Shown: positions 1 to 8,312 of the stretch, in pieces | Numbering within the stretch: position 1 is the first letter of the stretch | Layout: the number at the start of each line of letters is the position of its first letter | Source: JARROD01 sp037384225 | GTDB taxonomy: Bacteria > Pseudomonadota > Gammaproteobacteria > Pseudomonadales > Cellvibrionaceae | Direction of reading: 5' to 3' | NCBI GenBank assembly: GCA_037384225.1 | Contig: JARROD010000050.1 | Location: 1 to 29,265, forward strand | Length of the DNA stretch: 29,265 bases | The notes under the pieces: model-generated | Database searches by the model: none | What the model saw: the letters and a program-made list of their open reading frames with translations, nothing else | Told to the model about the DNA's origin: nothing | Made by a program: the position numbers and the translations under genes

Positions 1-1176
1 TTTCTTCCGGTTATACTGGCTTCTGTGTCCGGAGCCGCTATAGCCCAGGCCGTTTTCGGTGAAGGTATAGCCTTCTCGGTAAATTTGGCCACTACGGAGA
101 CGGCTATCAGAAGCATCCACATGACCAGCCTCTGGGAGCTTCCCTATATAGCACTGGCGGGCGTAGTTGTGGCTGTGTTCGCAGCACTGATTATCCGTCT
201 GCAGCTACTACTGTGCCGATTCCAGCATCTGCCCATTGCCTTACGCCTATCACTGGCGGGGCTAATAAGCGGCGCCGTCGCCCTCTATATACCCCATATC
301 ATGGGGGTTGGCTACGACACCGTCAAAGCGGCAATATTTGGGGACTTAGGTCTAAACCTGCTGCTTTTAATCATTGCGGCGAAGCTTTTCGTGACCGCCA
401 CCGGCATCGGACTGGGTATGCCGGGAGGCATAATCGGCCCTACGCTGGTGATCGGTGCCTGCCTGGGGGGAGTGCTGGAAATCGTCGGCAATACGCTCTC
501 CCCCCTCTCCTTCGATGGCAACATAGACACCGGCATTTATGTATTGCTGGGGATGAGTGCAATGATGGCGGCGGTGCTCAATGCCCCCTTGGCAGCGTTG
601 ATGGCAGTACTGGAATTAACCTATAACCCCAACATGATATTTCCAACCATGCTGATTATTGTCATCGCCTGCATCACCACTCGCCAGGTGTTCGGCTGTG
701 AAGGTATATTTCTCGCGCAACTAGCGGCCGGAGGCAGATCCGTACAGTTTAAACCACTGTTCCAGGTATTGCGCCGCGCCGGTGTGCGTAGCGTAATGGA
801 CACCCGCTTTGTCTGCAGCAGCCAAATGATTTCCTATGACGAAGCGAAAAATGTGCTTAGTAACCACCCCATGTGGGTCGTGGTTGAGGAACTGAACAAA
901 GATAAGTACCTGCTGCGCGCCACTGACCTGGCCGCCTACCTGGATCAGGCTTCGGAACAGGAACTGGCGCTGGAAAAGGATATCGATTTGTTGGAAATCC
1001 CCGCCCGGCGTTATAAACCATTGCCGATTCATCAGCAGGCCAACCTTTACGAAGCGCAAAAGCTCTTGCAAAAGGGCGCAGAAGCGCTGTATGTCGAACG
1101 CTTGAGTTCACCGCTGACAACACCGGTGATGGGTATTGTCACTCACAGCACCATCGACAACTACTATCAGGTGTAA
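1..1176 (+). CDS. ClC-family chloride channel/transporter, 5'-truncated by the window edge
   Basis: C-terminal part of a ClC voltage-gated chloride channel or H+/Cl- exchanger in the inner membrane. The frame is open from base 1, so the true start lies upstream and at least 391 residues are seen. Hydrophobic helices alternate with the family's anion-pathway signature: a GMPGGIIGP stretch (bases about 415-441) corresponds to the GxFxP selectivity loop, and LNAPLAALMAVLELT (about 577-621) matches the late helix pair before the C-terminus. After the last membrane segment about 140 soluble residues follow, in the place where many ClC proteins carry CBS domains; I do not see a clear CBS consensus. 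The GxGxP and GREGP loops lie outside the window, so channel and exchanger cannot be told apart. It is followed by 127 bp without a gene and then hemJ. Confidence 0.9.
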   Translation, partial: FLPVILASVSGAAIAQAVFGEGIAFSVNLATTETAIRSIHMTSLWELPYIALAGVVVAVFAALIIRLQLLLCRFQHLPIALRLSLAGLISGAVALYIPHIMGVGYDTVKAAIFGDLGLNLLLLIIAAKLFVTATGIGLGMPGGIIGPTLVIGACLGGVLEIVGNTLSPLSFDGNIDTGIYVLLGMSAMMAAVLNAPLAALMAVLELTYNPNMIFPTMLIIVIACITTRQVFGCEGIFLAQLAAGGRSVQFKPLFQVLRRAGVRSVMDTRFVCSSQMISYDEAKNVLSNHPMWVVVEELNKDKYLLRATDLAAYLDQASEQELALEKDIDLLEIPARRYKPLPIHQQANLYEAQKLLQKGAEALYVERLSSPLTTPVMGIVTHSTIDNYYQV

Positions 1177-1303
1177 GTGCCTTTAATTGACGCACTCTGA
1201 AGACCTAAATCTCAAACGCTTTGGGTATAGCAACATCTCCGGAGTCAAGATAGTATTGCGCATGATTTCATAGCGCACTGACAAATCAGAGACTTTCAAA
1301 TTT

Positions 1304-1726
1304 ATGCTTTGGGTGAAGTCCTTACATATTATCGCCGTCATCTGCTGGTTCGCAGCCCTGTTCTATTTGCCGCGGTTATTTGTCTACCATTCGATGAGCG
1401 AAGACCGTATAAGTCGCGAGCGTTTCCAGGTTATGGAGCGCAAATTGTACCGGGCAATTGCCACCCCCTCGATGCTCGCTACGATAGTACTCGGCGCCTG
1501 GACGGCCAGCTATAACTGGAGCTATTACGCAACCTCAACCTGGTTTTGGATTAAACTCGCACTGGTGGTAGTGCTGGTGGGTTACCATCATATGTGCGGC
1601 AAGTTTATACGCAAATTCGCCACCGACACTGTCGCCTATAACCACAAATATTTTCGCTGGTTCAACGAGCTTCCGGTCCTGTTGCTGATTCCTATTGTTA
1701 TTCTGGTGGTAGTAAAACCGGGTTAA
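1304..1726 (+). CDS. hemJ: HemJ-type protoporphyrinogen oxidase
   Basis: Membrane protein of 140 residues that oxidises protoporphyrinogen IX to protoporphyrin IX, the penultimate step of heme synthesis. The start LWVKSLHIIAVICWFAALFY followed by LPRLFVYH is the family hallmark, with conserved His8, Arg24 and His29. Four hydrophobic segments are visible (about 5-25, 52-72, 80-98 and 118-138). Length is normal for HemJ (about 140-150). No strong ribosome binding site precedes the ATG, but the family N-terminus fixes the start. It stands 102 bp before thiD, with hemL 1.6 kb downstream, so two heme genes flank the thiamine genes. HemJ replaces HemG or HemY in many proteobacteria. Confidence 0.9.
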   Translation: MLWVKSLHIIAVICWFAALFYLPRLFVYHSMSEDRISRERFQVMERKLYRAIATPSMLATIVLGAWTASYNWSYYATSTWFWIKLALVVVLVGYHHMCGKFIRKFATDTVAYNHKYFRWFNELPVLLLIPIVILVVVKPG

Positions 1727-1828
1727 AGGTCTTTAAAAACTTTTATACAAAATAAGACTCTAACCGGCAAAAAAGGCAAATTTAAAATGCTGTGATAGAC
1801 TAAGGTAATTATCAACGGATTATTTAAC

Positions 1829-2644
1829 ATGACCGAGCTTGGCTGTACCACCCCAGTGGTAATGACAATTTCCAATCACGATCCTTCCGGCAGTGCTGGC
1901 ATCCAGGCTGATATAGAAGCAACCGCCAGTCTTGGCTGCCATAGTACCCCCATCATCTCTGCGCTCTGCGCCAAAGACACCCGTGAATTGAAAGAAATCA
2001 TCCCGGTGGAACCTCCACTACTGATTGAGCAGGCACGCGCTATTTTAGAGGATATGCCCGTAAAAGCCATTAAGCTCGGTTTTATCGGCAGCGTTGAAAA
2101 CGTTGAAGCAATTCACACTATTTTACGGGATTATCCACATATTCCCGTAGTGTTGAATCCGGTCACCAGTATGTGTAACAGCGAACTGCTGGGGACTCCG
2201 GCCATTATCAGAGCCATACAGACACTGTTGCTACCCTTGACCACCATTGCCACCCCGGACTTGGTCGAGGCACATGACCTGGCCCAGCAGGGTGACAACA
2301 TCGATGCCTGTGCCCAGGAAATTCTCGAAACCGGCTGTGAATACGTGCTCATCAGTGGCACCCGCCGTACCCACGAAATCTATGAAAACAGTTTCTACGG
2401 GCGTCAGGGGCTCATCAAGCGCAACGCCCGGGAAAGGCTAAAGCTTTTCAGTCACGGCTGTGGTGCGACACTGGCGGCGAGTATTGCCGCTTACCTGGCA
2501 CACGGCCTGCGCCTGATCGATGCCGTCGAACAGGGGCAAAATTTTACCTGGCACGCACTGGCCAACAGCCGTCGGCTGGGGATGGGAATGCGCATTCCCA
2601 ACCGATTTTACTGGGCCGACAAAAACGATAAGCCCCTCACTTAA
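1829..2644 (+). CDS. thiD: ThiD-like hydroxymethylpyrimidine/phosphomethylpyrimidine kinase, divergent
   Basis: Ribokinase-fold kinase of 271 residues. ThiD makes HMP pyrophosphate for thiamine synthesis. The N-terminal substrate loop is recognisable (NHDPSGSAGIQADIEA, residues 16-31), as are KLGFIGS (82-88) and TPDLVEAHDL (142-151). Two signatures are altered. The usual catalytic Gly-[ST]-Gly-Cys-Thr anion-hole motif reads Gly-Cys-Gly-Ala-Thr at 210-214, so Ala213 sits where the active-site Cys is expected. The Asp-Pro-Val motif reads NPV (110-112) and lacks the glycine-rich follow-up. The position directly before thiE supports a thiamine role. No TPP riboswitch core was found in the 102 bp upstream. 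Family assignment is firm; catalytic competence is uncertain. Confidence 0.82.
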   Translation: MTELGCTTPVVMTISNHDPSGSAGIQADIEATASLGCHSTPIISALCAKDTRELKEIIPVEPPLLIEQARAILEDMPVKAIKLGFIGSVENVEAIHTILRDYPHIPVVLNPVTSMCNSELLGTPAIIRAIQTLLLPLTTIATPDLVEAHDLAQQGDNIDACAQEILETGCEYVLISGTRRTHEIYENSFYGRQGLIKRNARERLKLFSHGCGATLAASIAAYLAHGLRLIDAVEQGQNFTWHALANSRRLGMGMRIPNRFYWADKNDKPLT

Positions 2645-2668
2645 AACCCGCTAAGAAACAGGTATCCA

Positions 2669-3286
2669 ATGCGGGCAAAGCACCTCTACGCTATCACCGG
2701 CAGCCGCGAGCATTTGCTTGAATCCGTCACCGCCGCGATTCAGGGCGGTTGCCAAATTATTCAATACCGCGACAAATCCAGCGATAACAAACGACGCCTA
2801 AACGAAGCCACCGGCTTGGCGGCACTGTGTGAGGCACACCAATGTCAATTGATTATCAATGACGATATTGCGCTAGCTAAAGCGGTTGCAGCCCACGGTG
2901 TCCACCTGGGCCAGGGCGATGACTCCATAAAGCGCGCCAGAGATATACTCGGGGCCGGCGCCATCGTCGGAGCAACCTGCCACGCTTCACTGGAGTTGGC
3001 ACTGCGAGCCCAGGAACAGGGAGCCGGTTACGTTGCTTTCGGGCGCTTTTTCACTTCGCTGACCAAACCTCAGGCCCCGCAGGCCGACATTGAAGTACTG
3101 AGCGCCGCCAGAAAAGTACTGGCCATCCCTATAATCGCCATCGGTGGAATTACGCTGGAAAACGCGCCCCAACTGCTCGCAGCGGGTGCGGATATACTGG
3201 CGGTAGGTCACGGCCTGTTCGGCGCGAAAAATATAAAATCCCAGGCGCGGCTGTATTGTAATATCATCCAGGGATCCCCTGCTTAA
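2669..3286 (+). CDS. thiE: Thiamine-phosphate synthase
   Basis: TIM-barrel enzyme of 205 residues that joins HMP pyrophosphate and thiazole phosphate into thiamine phosphate. Family motifs appear in order: QYRDK near residue 33 (pyrophosphate/pyrimidine site), IINDDIALA near 63, GVHLGQGD near 78, and GRFFTSLTKP, which stands for the usual GPxFPTxTK loop. IGGI near 158 and the AVGHGLFG end follow. Length matches the family. The gene begins 24 bp after thiD, with AGG upstream of the ATG, and hemL follows after 19 bp, so thiD-thiE-hemL probably share a transcript. The thiazole and pyrimidine branch genes are not in the window. Confidence 0.93.
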   Translation: MRAKHLYAITGSREHLLESVTAAIQGGCQIIQYRDKSSDNKRRLNEATGLAALCEAHQCQLIINDDIALAKAVAAHGVHLGQGDDSIKRARDILGAGAIVGATCHASLELALRAQEQGAGYVAFGRFFTSLTKPQAPQADIEVLSAARKVLAIPIIAIGGITLENAPQLLAAGADILAVGHGLFGAKNIKSQARLYCNIIQGSPA

Positions 3287-3305
3287 AGTTACCAGGAGTC
3301 AGTTA

Positions 3306-4607
3306 ATGAGCCATTCCGCCTCTTCCACAAACCTGTCCGAACAGTTGTTCGAACAAGCCCGACAGCATATTCCCGGTGGCGTCAACTCGCCTGTGCGAGC
3401 ATTCAAAGCCGTCGGCGGCACACCGATTTTTTTCAACCGCGCCGAAGGCCCCTACCTGTTTGACGTCGATGAAAAACGCTACCTGGATTATGTACAGTCC
3501 TGGGGGCCGATGATACTCGGCCACAGTCACCCGAAAGTTATCGAGGCCGTTATAGATAAAGTCAAACTGGGACTGAGTTTCGGCGCCCCGACCGCCATTG
3601 AGACTGAGCTTGCCACCCGACTCTGCAACCTGATACCAGGTATGGATTTGGTGCGCTTCGTCAATTCAGGCACAGAAGCTACAATGAGCGCCATTCGTCT
3701 CGCCAGGGGCGTCACCGGGCGCGATAAAATTATTAAATTCGAGGGTTGCTACCACGGCCACAGTGACTCTCTGTTAATCAAGGCCGGTTCCGGTGCGCTG
3801 ACGCTGGGCGTACCCAGTTCACCCGGTGTTCCCGCCGTACTGGCCGATCACACAATTACGCTGACCTATAATGATGCAGAGGCTATCATCCAGGCCTTCG
3901 CCGAACTCGGAGAGCAGGTGGCCTGTGTCATTGTTGAACCCGTGGCCGGGAATATGAACTGTGTACCCCCGCTGCCCGGGTTTCTCCAGACGCTGCGCGA
4001 ACAATGCGACAAGTACGGCGCGCTGCTGGTTATCGACGAGGTGATGACAGGCTTTAGAGTGGGTTTGACCGGTGCCCAGGGGCATTATGGCGTCGACGCC
4101 GATATAACCACTCTCGGAAAAGTGATCGGCGGTGGTATGCCGGTGGGCGCTTTCGGTGGACGCCGCGAAATCATGGATCAGATAGCCCCCAGCGGTCCGA
4201 TCTACCAGGCCGGCACACTATCCGGCAACCCGGTAGCCATGGCGGCGGGGTTGGCCACACTGGAATTGATATCCGAACCTGGGTTTTATCAGCCGCTGTT
4301 TAAGCGCACAGAAAATTTGATGGCAGGGTTGAAGCAACGCGCCGATGCCGCCGGTGTCGCCTTTACTACCAACCATGTTGGCAGTATGTTTGGCGTTTTC
4401 TTTACCGATGCCGGTTCAGTCAGCAACTATCAACAGGCCATGGCCTGTGATATGCAGCGCTTCAACACATTTTTTCACGGAATGTTGGATGCCGGCGTTT
4501 ATCTGGCCCCGGCGGCGTTCGAAGCCGGGTTTATGTCTGCGGCTCACACCGACGAGAATATTCAATTTACCCTGGACGCGGCGGAAAAAGTGTTCGCCAA
4601 TCTTTGA
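3306..4607 (+). CDS. hemL: Glutamate-1-semialdehyde 2,1-aminomutase
   Basis: PLP-dependent class-III aminotransferase-fold enzyme of 433 residues that converts glutamate-1-semialdehyde to 5-aminolevulinate, the first committed tetrapyrrole precursor of the C5 pathway. Clear motifs: IPGGVNSPVRAFK near residues 22-34, SGTEATMSA (121-129), CYHGHSD (148-154), VIDEVMTGFRVG (242-253) with the PLP-ring Asp244, and LGKVIGGGMPVGAFGG with Schiff-base Lys272. AGGAG precedes the ATG by 7 bp. Length is normal. It is the last gene of the plus-strand heme/thiamine group and converges on the PilZ gene. Confidence 0.97.
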   Translation: MSHSASSTNLSEQLFEQARQHIPGGVNSPVRAFKAVGGTPIFFNRAEGPYLFDVDEKRYLDYVQSWGPMILGHSHPKVIEAVIDKVKLGLSFGAPTAIETELATRLCNLIPGMDLVRFVNSGTEATMSAIRLARGVTGRDKIIKFEGCYHGHSDSLLIKAGSGALTLGVPSSPGVPAVLADHTITLTYNDAEAIIQAFAELGEQVACVIVEPVAGNMNCVPPLPGFLQTLREQCDKYGALLVIDEVMTGFRVGLTGAQGHYGVDADITTLGKVIGGGMPVGAFGGRREIMDQIAPSGPIYQAGTLSGNPVAMAAGLATLELISEPGFYQPLFKRTENLMAGLKQRADAAGVAFTTNHVGSMFGVFFTDAGSVSNYQQAMACDMQRFNTFFHGMLDAGVYLAPAAFEAGFMSAAHTDENIQFTLDAAEKVFANL

Positions 4608-4622
4608 AAGGGATTTTCCGGT

Positions 4623-4658
4623 GGGGTCATCTCGTTTTGACCCCGAGGGGCGCGCCCC
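4623..4658. terminator. Dyad symmetry between convergent hemL and PilZ genes
   Basis: A 7-bp stem (4623-4629 with 4638-4644) is followed at once by the perfect 12-bp palindrome GGGGCGCGCCCC (4647-4658), in the 52 bp between two converging stop codons. The position fits a bidirectional transcription end. Neither strand shows a clear T-run after the stem, so it would be an atypical intrinsic terminator. Confidence 0.35.
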
Positions 4659-4659
4659 C

Positions 4660-5034
4660 TCACTGAGCACTATTGGCCGACTCTTCCAGCAGTTGGACCA
4701 GCCTGTTGATGTCATCTTCGGCTTCAACGGATTTGTCGATAATATGAAAACCCGACCAGTGTTTGTTGTGATCATCCGATTCCTTCACCCATAGACAATC
4801 CACTCCGATGTGGATGAGGTCTCTGCCGTTGATCGGTTTCGGAAGCTGCAGAGCCAATTGGTATAACCTGTCAACTTCGACCGCACTATCCCCCATCACC
4901 ATTAATCCTTCAGCGTGGATATTCACCAACCGCCCCAGGTAATGATCGTGTTGGGTATCGTAAACTTCGACAATATCGTTGATCAAATGGCGTTGAAGCT
5001 TACGCTGCTGGGAGCGTGTGTCGATTTCACTCAC
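4660..5034 (-). CDS. PilZ domain protein (probable c-di-GMP receptor)
   Basis: Small soluble protein of 124 residues built of a single PilZ domain, which binds cyclic di-GMP. RKLQR near residues 11-15 matches the RxxxR ligand motif. NIHAEGLMV (38-46) occupies the place of the (D/N)xSxxG motif with His instead of Ser. WSGFHI follows near 92. It starts with GTG inside the last codons of the DUF1631 gene (8-bp overlap) with GAGGA about 9 bp upstream, so the two are translationally coupled. With two EAL-type proteins elsewhere in the window this points to c-di-GMP signalling; the target is unknown. Confidence 0.8.
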   Translation of the reverse strand: MSEIDTRSQQRKLQRHLINDIVEVYDTQHDHYLGRLVNIHAEGLMVMGDSAVEVDRLYQLALQLPKPINGRDLIHIGVDCLWVKESDDHNKHWSGFHIIDKSVEAEDDINRLVQLLEESANSAQ

Positions 5035-7360
5035 GGCCTTTTTCCTCTTGCTTTATCGCTTCGACCCGGGCATTCAGGCTGTGGAAAATATTCTCAAGTG
5101 CACGCTCAAAAAACGGCTTGCTACTACCGGCTATGATTTTGGCATTGCCCGCCAGCATCTCTCTGGCCAATTCCACTCCGGATGTCATCGCCACCTTTTT
5201 GCCCATCTGATTGACCAGCATATAATGAAGCGTTTTCGAATTGTACCAGGCCACCTTAAGACGTTTGCCGCCTTCAAATTCAAACCAAGTCCCAAATTCA
5301 ATCATTTTCAGATTTTCCACCATTTTTTGCTCTTCCTGTGTAACCTCCTCTCGATTAGTATTCTGGCCCGCGCGTTCAGCGGCTTGAGTTTCCAGCTTAT
5401 CACGCATGGGTGCGGGTGCCGGTTTTGCTCGTTTGCTTTGCAATGCCATTTTTTGCAGTGAAACCAGGGCCTCCAGGAGTTTTTTCCCCTTGGCCTGATC
5501 GTAACCGATAATTTCAAAACCCGCTTCTATAGTATCCAGCAGGTCGTCGTGTAGTTCCACTTGGCGGGTTTTATCTGCAATGTCCTGTTTCGGTTGAATC
5601 GACCAAAGAATATAGTCCACTACTTTCAGTGCCCGCACCCAGCTATCCGACTTATCACCATAACGCAGCAATACAAAAGCCAGATAATCTGACCATGGCT
5701 GCAACAGCAACAGCAATACGGCCGAGGGTAGTTCGCGCCCATCGGTGCGTCCACGGACTTCATCGTTGACCCGAATTTTCACTTCACGCAGTTTTTCCTC
5801 GCCCTGAACCTTTTCCATGGCTCGGCGTTCCACGAGATCCTGACGACGTGAGATTTTTTTGGTATAGGCGCTGAACTCCAACAGCAATTTCGTAAACAGG
5901 CGTACATCGTTTTTAAACTGTTCCAGCAGTTGGGAGACTATTGCTTTGATTTTCTCGTAGATTTCGTACTGGGACGTTCCGTCGTTACCCACCCAGCGGA
6001 CACCGGCTTCTGCCAGGTTATTGAGCAACAGTCGCGCAGGATGCTCAGCCTCCTGGAAAAAATCCATATCTATAAACGCGATTTTCAAAAAAGGTGTATG
6101 CAGGTAACTTAACAGGGCTTTTACGGAGTCGGGCAGATTGTCATCCGACAGCATGTACTCAAATAACATACCCACCAAATCAATGGTGTACATTTCTTCC
6201 GCATCCACCGCCCCATCATCTTTGGATTGCCGCAATTGTGTTGCAAGCTGGCTGTTAAAAACAGCGATGGTTTGTACGGGAATTGGTTGACCGGAATCGT
6301 TTTCCTGAATCTGTTGGGTCGCGGAAAGTGCCTGCCCTTGGAGGTTCTGCAGAGCCCCCATCAGTTCCTGATTGGAATACACCGCCGCCTGCGGTGAGGC
6401 CGCCGCGGGAATCCCGGCAACGGTGGAGCTTTCCTGGCGACCGTTGAAACCTGTTACATGACCTTGCAAAGCCCGGATAGCATCGACCAAACTGCTCTGG
6501 TATTCGTTGGAGGGCAACGCTGGATCCGGTGCCGGCAATACGCCGCCGGTATTGTTTGACTTGCCACCGACCTTCAGCTGTAGATCGTTATCACCATCAT
6601 CGGCGGCGTGCGAAGCCCCCTCCTGTTGCCCTCGATGCTCCCTCATCGCTACGCCCGTAGCGGTCTGCGGATTGTAGCGGAGATTGGGTAAAATACTTTG
6701 CTCTACCAAATAATGATTGATTTGCTCGTAGAGGCTGCTAAGTTGGGAAATAAACTCTTTATCAAACACTTTATAGGCGATAATTTTCGCCTTTGTGCCA
6801 ACCGGCATTATCATCAGCGCTTTACGCAGTGACTCGCAAAACTGAACCGGCGCCACAGGGTTGCCGCGCTCGTTGACTTTTTCCCCGTCATTGATCACCG
6901 AAAAACGCTGGTTCAGTGCCCACAAGGCTTCACCGTAATAGGTTTCGGCACGGTGAGTAATGGATGAAATCGCAATCGTTTCTTCCAGGTCTTCATTTTC
7001 CACCAGCGACAACATATCGCCCTGAAACTTCTCTTCGCCAGTGTGAGTGTCGAGCTGTTTATTTTTAAACTTTATGAAACCTTCACCGAGATAACCGCAG
7101 AAATACTGCTCCAGTTCGTCGCTGCCAGCGTGGAAATCCCGCTGGGTTTCAATAAGCTGATTCTGCTCCTGGTTGGACTTGGCATTTCCACAGAACTCTG
7201 TTAGGCGAGCATCCAGTTTCTGCAAAAAACGCCCAAATAGCTCACTGGAGTTTTCCACAGCGATGCTTTGACAAGTCTTGATATGCCGAATCACCTGTGA
7301 TTCAGACAAAGGGCTCGACCGGCTGCAGGAACTTGTCTGTGGGATGCTATATTTATTCAT
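5027..7360 (-). CDS. DUF1631 family protein
   Basis: Large soluble protein of about 777 residues, a member of the DUF1631 family common in gammaproteobacteria and of unknown biochemical role. No signal peptide or membrane segment is seen. The middle part (about residues 245-365 from the chosen start) is polar, Gln- and Ala-rich and probably disordered. The last 100 residues form a compact beta-rich module (FGTWFEFEGG, KLVAW-like KVAWYNSKTLHYML, NQMGKKVAMTSG) followed by a charged tail. The ATG at 7360 is chosen; a TTG 42 bp upstream is also open in frame, but neither has a strong ribosome binding site. The PilZ gene overlaps its end, which suggests a partner in c-di-GMP response. That link is inference. 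Confidence 0.85.
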   Translation of the reverse strand: MNKYSIPQTSSCSRSSPLSESQVIRHIKTCQSIAVENSSELFGRFLQKLDARLTEFCGNAKSNQEQNQLIETQRDFHAGSDELEQYFCGYLGEGFIKFKNKQLDTHTGEEKFQGDMLSLVENEDLEETIAISSITHRAETYYGEALWALNQRFSVINDGEKVNERGNPVAPVQFCESLRKALMIMPVGTKAKIIAYKVFDKEFISQLSSLYEQINHYLVEQSILPNLRYNPQTATGVAMREHRGQQEGASHAADDGDNDLQLKVGGKSNNTGGVLPAPDPALPSNEYQSSLVDAIRALQGHVTGFNGRQESSTVAGIPAAASPQAAVYSNQELMGALQNLQGQALSATQQIQENDSGQPIPVQTIAVFNSQLATQLRQSKDDGAVDAEEMYTIDLVGMLFEYMLSDDNLPDSVKALLSYLHTPFLKIAFIDMDFFQEAEHPARLLLNNLAEAGVRWVGNDGTSQYEIYEKIKAIVSQLLEQFKNDVRLFTKLLLEFSAYTKKISRRQDLVERRAMEKVQGEEKLREVKIRVNDEVRGRTDGRELPSAVLLLLLQPWSDYLAFVLLRYGDKSDSWVRALKVVDYILWSIQPKQDIADKTRQVELHDDLLDTIEAGFEIIGYDQAKGKKLLEALVSLQKMALQSKRAKPAPAPMRDKLETQAAERAGQNTNREEVTQEEQKMVENLKMIEFGTWFEFEGGKRLKVAWYNSKTLHYMLVNQMGKKVAMTSGVELAREMLAGNAKIIAGSSKPFFERALENIFHSLNARVEAIKQEEKGRE

Positions 7361-7742
7361 AGAATTCCAGGTCTTATCAGTACTTCCATGACATAAATAC
7401 AAGGCGCCGCATTTGCAAACGCATTGAGGTAGGAAAATTCCACACTGGGACGACAGAGTACTAATCTTTTATCTCTGAGGACGCCCCAAGCAAACATCTC
7501 AACTTCTCAATAATCCGGGGTAAGCACAGTGTCAGGTGGACGTCCGCCGGATCGAAGGCACAAATACCCGGGTTATTGAGAAGTTACCAAACATCATCTA
7601 AATCTTATAGGCTATTAAGATACTAGCACCTATTTACCTGACATCGCAAAGTAGGTTTCAATTTTGACTATTGGTTCTCATGAGTTTATTGCGGCCTGCT
7701 ATAGACACTTGCAAGTTTTCCAATTAGAGCTTACGTAATCTG
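7361..7742. other. Gene-free interval between DUF1631 and lpoP-like genes
   Basis: About 380 bp without a supported gene. It must hold the promoter of the DUF1631/PilZ pair, read leftward, and the end of the lpoP transcript. Its clearest content is the palindromic element at 7501-7585, listed separately. A smaller dyad, ATCTTA...TAAGAT, lies at 7602-7621. The rest is AT-rich and I could not pick a convincing promoter. Confidence 0.6.
7501..7585. repeat. Palindromic intergenic element, family 1, complete copy
   Basis: 85-bp element bounded by perfect 13-bp inverted repeats (AACTTCTCAATAA at 7501-7513, TTATTGAGAAGTT at 7573-7585). The symmetry extends imperfectly to about 21 bp (TCCGGGGTA against TACCCGGG). 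The inner part contains a CCGCCGGATCGAAGGCACAAA segment. Part of the element recurs at 23702-23746, between accC and prmA. It has no coding capacity. It resembles a small MITE- or REP-like dispersed repeat; no target-site duplication is obvious. Confidence 0.7.
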
Positions 7743-8312
7743 TTAGTTGAAGGAAGAAAGCAGTGTCTGCAGTTGTTCGGTAACGCTCCCGTTGCGACTG
7801 TAACGCAGCCCCTGATGAGCAAATGCCCGTGCTTGGTCCGGGTCATCCAGCGCCAGGTAAGCGCGTGCAAGTAACAGGTACAGTTCCGCAACCCGGCGCT
7901 GAATTCTCAAGCCTCGCTCCGCAGTGGCGATAGCTTCCTGCCATCGCCCTTCGCGATAGAGCGTCCAACCTTCCTGCACCAGACTGAGAACCGCCGCCGG
8001 TGGAGCCGCGGATTCCCGAATTGTGGGAAGTATCCTCCGGGAAGGGTTTTCTTCCCGTGTATCTCCCGGTATTTGTTGCTTTGTTGGGGGTTGCTGCTCT
8101 ACCGCTTCGCCAGCATCGGAAGTGTCCGGATTCGGCACCGGTGGCAGGGGTGACGGCGGTGGATAGGACGGCCCGCTGACGCAACCATTCAGAAACACAA
8201 TAAGAACCGCCAGAAGGCTCCCGAACATCAAACGTCGGCAAAATTTCCAAGCGATAATTGCTTTCTGCCTCCGGTAAACTGGAGTTATTTTATGCACTTT
8301 CTTTAGTTCCAT
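7743..8312 (-). CDS. lpoP: TPR lipoprotein, LpoP-like activator of PBP1B
   Basis: Outer-membrane lipoprotein candidate of 189 residues. After a basic N-terminus comes a hydrophobic stretch (about 29-43) ending in LNGC, a lipobox with Cys44. A Pro-rich linker follows, then about 80 residues of tetratricopeptide-like helices (LVQEGWTLYREGRWQEAIATA and following). In Pseudomonas the TPR lipoprotein LpoP is encoded beside the PBP1B gene and activates that synthase; the same arrangement is seen here, with a 10-bp overlap with the end of mrcB. The ATG at 8312 gives an unusually long basic n-region of 28 residues; an internal ATG at 8228 would give a more ordinary signal peptide but has a poorer ribosome binding site. 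The function is inferred from context and architecture. Confidence 0.75.
   Translation of the reverse strand: MELKKVHKITPVYRRQKAIIAWKFCRRLMFGSLLAVLIVFLNGCVSGPSYPPPSPLPPVPNPDTSDAGEAVEQQPPTKQQIPGDTREENPSRRILPTIRESAAPPAAVLSLVQEGWTLYREGRWQEAIATAERGLRIQRRVAELYLLLARAYLALDDPDQARAFAHQGLRYSRNGSVTEQLQTLLSSFN

Noticed and set aside
1727..1828. Possible TPP riboswitch before thiD
   Set aside because: The conserved CUGAGA and ACCUGA-type core segments are absent; only an AT-rich leader is seen.
2131..2139. Perfect DnaA box TTATCCACA
   Set aside because: Single copy inside thiD coding sequence, with no cluster, AT-rich unwinding region or dnaA/dnaN nearby.
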